The position numbers were made by a program, and so were the translations under genes. From MED-G82 sp964342675 (GTDB taxonomy: Bacteria > Pseudomonadota > Gammaproteobacteria > Magnimaribacterales > D2472), in the NCBI GenBank assembly GCA_964342675.1, contig CAYFFR010000008.1, forward strand, positions 1 to 43,576: 43,576 nt of DNA, written 5' to 3'. Below, one piece after another: positions 40,537 through 43,576 of this stretch. The stretch's first letter is position 1. Every line of letters starts with the position of its first letter. A model generated the notes under the pieces. The model was not told the origin of the DNA and ran no database searches. It was given only the letters and a program-made list of their open reading frames with translations.

Positions 40537-42474
40537 ATGGCTGATTCTAAATATACATCAATACTATCATCAAAGAAGATAAATGGAGTAGAGTTTAAGA
40601 ATAGGATTATGATGGCACCAATGGGTGATAACCTGTGTGAGCTAGATGGTTCAATCTCACCAAAACAATATGAATATTTTAAAAAAAGAGCTCGCGGTGG
40701 TTGCGGAGCAATTATTTTAGGATCAGTGGGTGTGTCACGAATTGATGGTCAGGTATGTGAATATGAGCTGTCTTTAGCAAATGATGGGCTGATTGATGGC
40801 TATAAAAAATTTACCCAGGAAATGCATGAATATGGGTGCAAAATTATTGCTCAATTAAAACATGGGGGATCAATTTCTGTCTTTGCAGCCGAACATGGAT
40901 TTCCCTTCTTAGTGCCCACAAAATATGAGCTGAGCGAAAAACATCTTGAAGATTATAAAACTACCTTCTCAACCTTAACCAAAAAAGAGATGGAAGCCTT
41001 TATTCTAAGGGGTGCTGATAAATTTAAAGAAGCTACAACTGGAGATATACAAAAGGTAGTTAATCAGTTTAAAGATGCTGCAATAAGGGCACATCAAGCA
41101 GGGATGGATGGTGTAGAGATTCATGCAGGCCATGGTTATCTTGTATCAGGTTTTTTATCTCGATCAAAAAACTCTAGATTAGATGAGTATGGTGGTTCTG
41201 TGGAAAACAGGGCACGATTATTATTGGAAATTATTGCTGCTATAAAAGAACATTTACCTTCTGAATTCCCTATCCTTGTAAGGCTTGATGCTGAAGAAAT
41301 TGATATCAAGAATGGGATTACCATAGAAGAATCTGTAGAGTTATCAAAAATACTTCAATCAGCTGGTGTTGATGCTATTCATGTCAGTACATATGCTAAC
41401 CCAGCGCTAGGTACTGCTTTTACATTAGCACCTATTGTTCATGCTAAAGAAGGCTTCTTAAAAGCTACTCAACAAATTAGAAAAGCAACAAATATTCCTA
41501 TTATTGCTGTAGGTAGGGTTGATCCCGATAGAGCAGACGCCTTAATAAATCAAAAAGATTTTGATTTTATAGCTATGGGTCGGAATTTGTTAGCTGATCC
41601 AGAATTGCCTAACAAATTATCAAAAAATAAATCCTCTTCAATTAAACCTTGTCAATATTCATACGAATGCGTGAGTAGAATTTTCTTAAACGGTCAAATG
41701 GTTTGTGCATCCGATACATCGATTGGTGATGACAAACTAGAGTTAAAACCTAAATACAATGAACTCACAATACTAGGTGCTGGTCCTGCTGGAATGGAAA
41801 CTGCTATTCAGGCTGCTAAGAGAAACATACCCACAACAATATATGAAAGAAGGCATTTACCTGGTGGTAATCTGATTGGTAGTGCTCTGGTCTATAAACC
41901 ATATAGAGAATTATTAAGATACTATATTAATGAGCTTGATAGTCCATTAATTAATGTAAAGCTAGAAAGCTCAATTGATCATGAAAATATTACATCCTCC
42001 GATCACATAAATGCAGTAGGTGGTGACATTGTGCAAACATCAGATGATGAAATTCATATAGCCAGATGGATAGGTCAAATGATTGATGAACATGGTTGTA
42101 ACTTTGATAAATTAGAATCATCCATTCGAAATAAGAATTACAAATCAGTATTAATCAAAGGAGTTGATACCATTGAGTTACATTTAGCAAATTTCTTACA
42201 ATCATTTGGTGTCAAAGTAACTTTATTGCAACTAGATGGGAAGGAAATTGGTCAAAGCATGCCAGTGGTCCTCAGGTGGAGAGTGTTAGACCAAATTAAG
42301 GCTAACACCACCATCATCAAAGATCAAAATATCAATCAAGATGCTGATTTAATTTTAAATACTCAATTCATACCTAGAGATGATATGAACGATCTACAGT
42401 CTATTGGTGATGCGAAAAATGGTTTAAGTTTTATTCCTAAAGCCACCAAAGAAGCAAGAAATATCTTTAAGTAA
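40537..42474 (+). CDS. BaiCD/BaiH/FadH-type NADH:flavin oxidoreductase with degenerate Fe-S and NAD sites
   Basis: 645 aa from the ATG at 40537 (frame open to 40516). The N-terminal TIM barrel has IMMAPMGDN, AQLKHGGS, HAGHGYLVSGFLSRSKN and the signature YGGSVENRARL. The C-terminal part has FAD loop GAGPAGMETA. The family needs C-x2-C-x3-C plus a fourth Cys for a [4Fe-4S] cluster, but here there is only CQYSYEC and a later VC, so one ligand is missing. The second nucleotide loop is KGVDTIELH, not GxGxxG. It may reduce an enone with altered electron input. BaiCD/BaiH and 2,4-dienoyl-CoA reductases are the closest families. Confidence 0.87.
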   Translation: MADSKYTSILSSKKINGVEFKNRIMMAPMGDNLCELDGSISPKQYEYFKKRARGGCGAIILGSVGVSRIDGQVCEYELSLANDGLIDGYKKFTQEMHEYGCKIIAQLKHGGSISVFAAEHGFPFLVPTKYELSEKHLEDYKTTFSTLTKKEMEAFILRGADKFKEATTGDIQKVVNQFKDAAIRAHQAGMDGVEIHAGHGYLVSGFLSRSKNSRLDEYGGSVENRARLLLEIIAAIKEHLPSEFPILVRLDAEEIDIKNGITIEESVELSKILQSAGVDAIHVSTYANPALGTAFTLAPIVHAKEGFLKATQQIRKATNIPIIAVGRVDPDRADALINQKDFDFIAMGRNLLADPELPNKLSKNKSSSIKPCQYSYECVSRIFLNGQMVCASDTSIGDDKLELKPKYNELTILGAGPAGMETAIQAAKRNIPTTIYERRHLPGGNLIGSALVYKPYRELLRYYINELDSPLINVKLESSIDHENITSSDHINAVGGDIVQTSDDEIHIARWIGQMIDEHGCNFDKLESSIRNKNYKSVLIKGVDTIELHLANFLQSFGVKVTLLQLDGKEIGQSMPVVLRWRVLDQIKANTTIIKDQNINQDADLILNTQFIPRDDMNDLQSIGDAKNGLSFIPKATKEARNIFK

Positions 42475-42481
42475 ATTATTC

Positions 42482-42982
42482 TTAAGATTTATTAACAAAT
42501 GATTGAAAATAATTAAAGATATCTTGTTGTTTTCTATCTCTTGCAGTTCTCCATTCATCGTTAGTATCTAGGTTAAGGGGACTACCATTTTGATCAAAAA
42601 TAACTACCCGGGGAACACCTTCTTGTTTAGGAATGCCCAGTACTTCTAACAGTTCCATATTAATGTCATATCTACCCAAATCAATATGCAAAATTTCAAA
42701 ATTTTGAGTCATGAATTTTTTGATAGTTGGGATTCTTAAAGTGCCCTCTAACACTCTACAATCAGGACACCAATTAGCTCCAAAGATGACTATTGCTTGT
42801 TTGTTTGAATCTACGTTAGCTATAAAATCATTCAGTGCTTTTTTACTAACTTTAGTTCTTTCATAAGGAAGAGGGAGCGGTAGCTCAAGGGTTTCTGAAT
42901 TAGGTATTTGTATCATATTATCTAAATTTGCTAATAATCCGAAGCTAGCAATCGCTATTGAAATAAATATAAACTTGTTCAT
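42482..42982 (-). CDS. Exported thioredoxin-fold protein
   Basis: 166 aa from the ATG at 42982; a TTG two codons earlier is less likely. The N-terminal hydrophobic segment MNKFIFISIAIASFGLLA is a signal peptide or anchor, placing it in the periplasm. The active site is WCPDC (Cys72, Cys75) in IVIFGANWCPDCRVLEG, and GVPRVVIFDQNG provides the cis-Pro. WCPDC is typical of thioredoxin-like proteins rather than DsbA. It converges with the flavoprotein gene, leaving 7 bases between them. Confidence 0.88.
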   Translation of the reverse strand: MNKFIFISIAIASFGLLANLDNMIQIPNSETLELPLPLPYERTKVSKKALNDFIANVDSNKQAIVIFGANWCPDCRVLEGTLRIPTIKKFMTQNFEILHIDLGRYDINMELLEVLGIPKQEGVPRVVIFDQNGSPLNLDTNDEWRTARDRKQQDIFNYFQSFVNKS

Positions 42983-43011
42983 GAACAATATTATATATAT
43001 TGAATAAAAAT

Positions 43012-43488
43012 TTATGGTTTATTTTTTATAACTGCAGAACGAGTGCCATCTTCATTGACTGTAACAATTAGAGGTAACCATTCTTCACCATCACAAAATA
43101 ATAATAAGCACCCCTCTACTCTAAGATAACCATTATCTAAGAGTTTGATTTTTGATTTATAAAATTTTCCATCTCTTGGATTATAAATTTTACCTCCTTT
43201 GATAGAATTATTACGATCAAGGATTGGCATAAACCCATTCAACAGATTAACTCCTATCAAAGGTCTAGATCTTAATGCTGAATCAGCATTATTCTTATCA
43301 AGGATGCTTTTGGGATCAACACCCTCTTCTACTAACAACTGAACAATGTTTGCACAAAGTTGCTTATCACATTCTTTGATTTCGACTATAGATTCGGAAG
43401 TTAGCCAATAACCAAATAAAGGTTTCTCTTCCTGTGCTGATAGTCCAAGGTTACATGTAATACAAAAAAATAAAAAAAAATTTTTCAT
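43012..43488 (-). CDS. DUF2147-family secreted protein
   Basis: 158 aa. The signal peptide MKNFFLFFCITCNLGLSA is followed by the DUF2147 pattern: GYWLTSESIVEIKECDKQLCANIVQL, then GGKIYNPRDGKFYKSKIKLLDNGYLRVEGCLLLFCDGEEW. Four Cys residues in the mature part (Cys39, Cys45 and a later pair) could form disulfides. The family has no settled function and is periplasmic. ATG at 43488 follows an A-rich stretch. It may share a transcript with the thioredoxin-fold gene, 23 bases downstream. Confidence 0.85.
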   Translation of the reverse strand: MKNFFLFFCITCNLGLSAQEEKPLFGYWLTSESIVEIKECDKQLCANIVQLLVEEGVDPKSILDKNNADSALRSRPLIGVNLLNGFMPILDRNNSIKGGKIYNPRDGKFYKSKIKLLDNGYLRVEGCLLLFCDGEEWLPLIVTVNEDGTRSAVIKNKP

Positions 43489-43545
43489 AAAAAAATATAA
43501 AAGCTTTTTAATCTTATAGATTATATAAGGTTTTTGTATTTAAAG

Positions 43546-43576
43546 TGGTGGAGCTAGGCGGGATCGAACCGCCGAC
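43546..43576 (-). tRNA. tRNA 3' end (probably tRNA-Ala), cut by window edge
   Basis: The last 31 bases, on the minus strand, read GTCGGCGGTTCGATCCCGCC and then TAGCTCCACCA. This is a complete T-arm (GGCGG-TTCGATC-CCGCC) and a 3' acceptor strand with encoded CCA. TAGCTCCACCA is the ending of tRNA-Ala in gammaproteobacteria. The anticodon is outside the window. Confidence 0.85.

Noticed and set aside
43546..43576. The terminal tRNA as evidence of an rRNA operon at the right edge.
   Set aside because: tRNA-Ala often lies in rRNA spacers, but downstream on the minus strand is a DUF2147 gene rather than 23S rRNA, so a stand-alone tRNA is more likely.
1..43576. CRISPR arrays, insertion sequences, integrases, phage genes.
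   Set aside because: No regularly spaced direct repeats, transposase or integrase motifs were seen on either strand.

Overview
The window is a densely packed, strongly AT-rich bacterial chromosome segment. It most resembles an open-ocean gammaproteobacterium with a streamlined genome, and SAR86-like bacteria are the best guess. The cues are an E. coli-type TatD, a long-form QueF with gammaproteobacterial motifs, BolA, a gammaproteobacterial LexA box, a TonB receptor, and very short or overlapping gene junctions. The taxonomic call is an inference from style and family content. No mobile element, phage or CRISPR array was seen.

Layout. Positions 1-1080 hold the start of an EamA-type exporter behind a leader that looks like a translation-dependent attenuator: a 26-codon leader ORF, long-range pairing and an intrinsic terminator. 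Positions 1111-5400 hold alanine dehydrogenase coupled to a 77-aa gene under a near-perfect LexA box, then a BaiE/SnoaL-like protein, a VOC protein, a DUF885 zinc peptidase and tRNA-Ser(GGA). Positions 5413-14964 hold an LLM flavin/F420-type oxidoreductase, then a long minus-strand operon (thioesterase, MoxR ATPase, CoxE-like VWA protein, NCS2/SulP-like transporter, ABC exporter pair, queF, pgl, VOC) and divergent tatD. Positions 14941-25758 hold mcr, an MMPL exporter and bolA, then a rhomboid protease, an ELM1-family protein, two GT4 glycosyltransferases and a MacAB-like tripartite export system.

Positions 25826-42474 form a catabolic block whose families point to steroids or similar polycyclic isoprenoids. 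It contains an HsaA-like flavin monooxygenase, a KshA-like Rieske oxygenase, a KstD-like dehydrogenase and a ketosteroid-isomerase-like SnoaL protein. It also has a DDN-type oxidoreductase, glutaryl-CoA dehydrogenase, a TonB receptor, a P450, two SDRs, an acetoacetate-decarboxylase-family protein and a second Rieske oxygenase. A further SnoaL protein and a BaiCD/FadH-type flavoprotein complete it. An alpha-methylacyl-CoA racemase and a thioesterase elsewhere in the window fit side-chain handling. The electron-transfer partners (KshB, HsaB, P450 ferredoxin) and the ring-cleavage genes are not in the window, so no complete pathway is shown. Housekeeping tdk sits inside the block. The right end has a thioredoxin-fold protein, a DUF2147 protein and the 3' end of a tRNA, probably tRNA-Ala.

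The strongest leads are the attenuator-like leader (942-1072), the SOS box with its unrecognised small gene (2193-2480), and the steroid-type block. No stretch over 300 bases lacks a feature; the longest gene-poor gap (852-1110) is the EamA leader.
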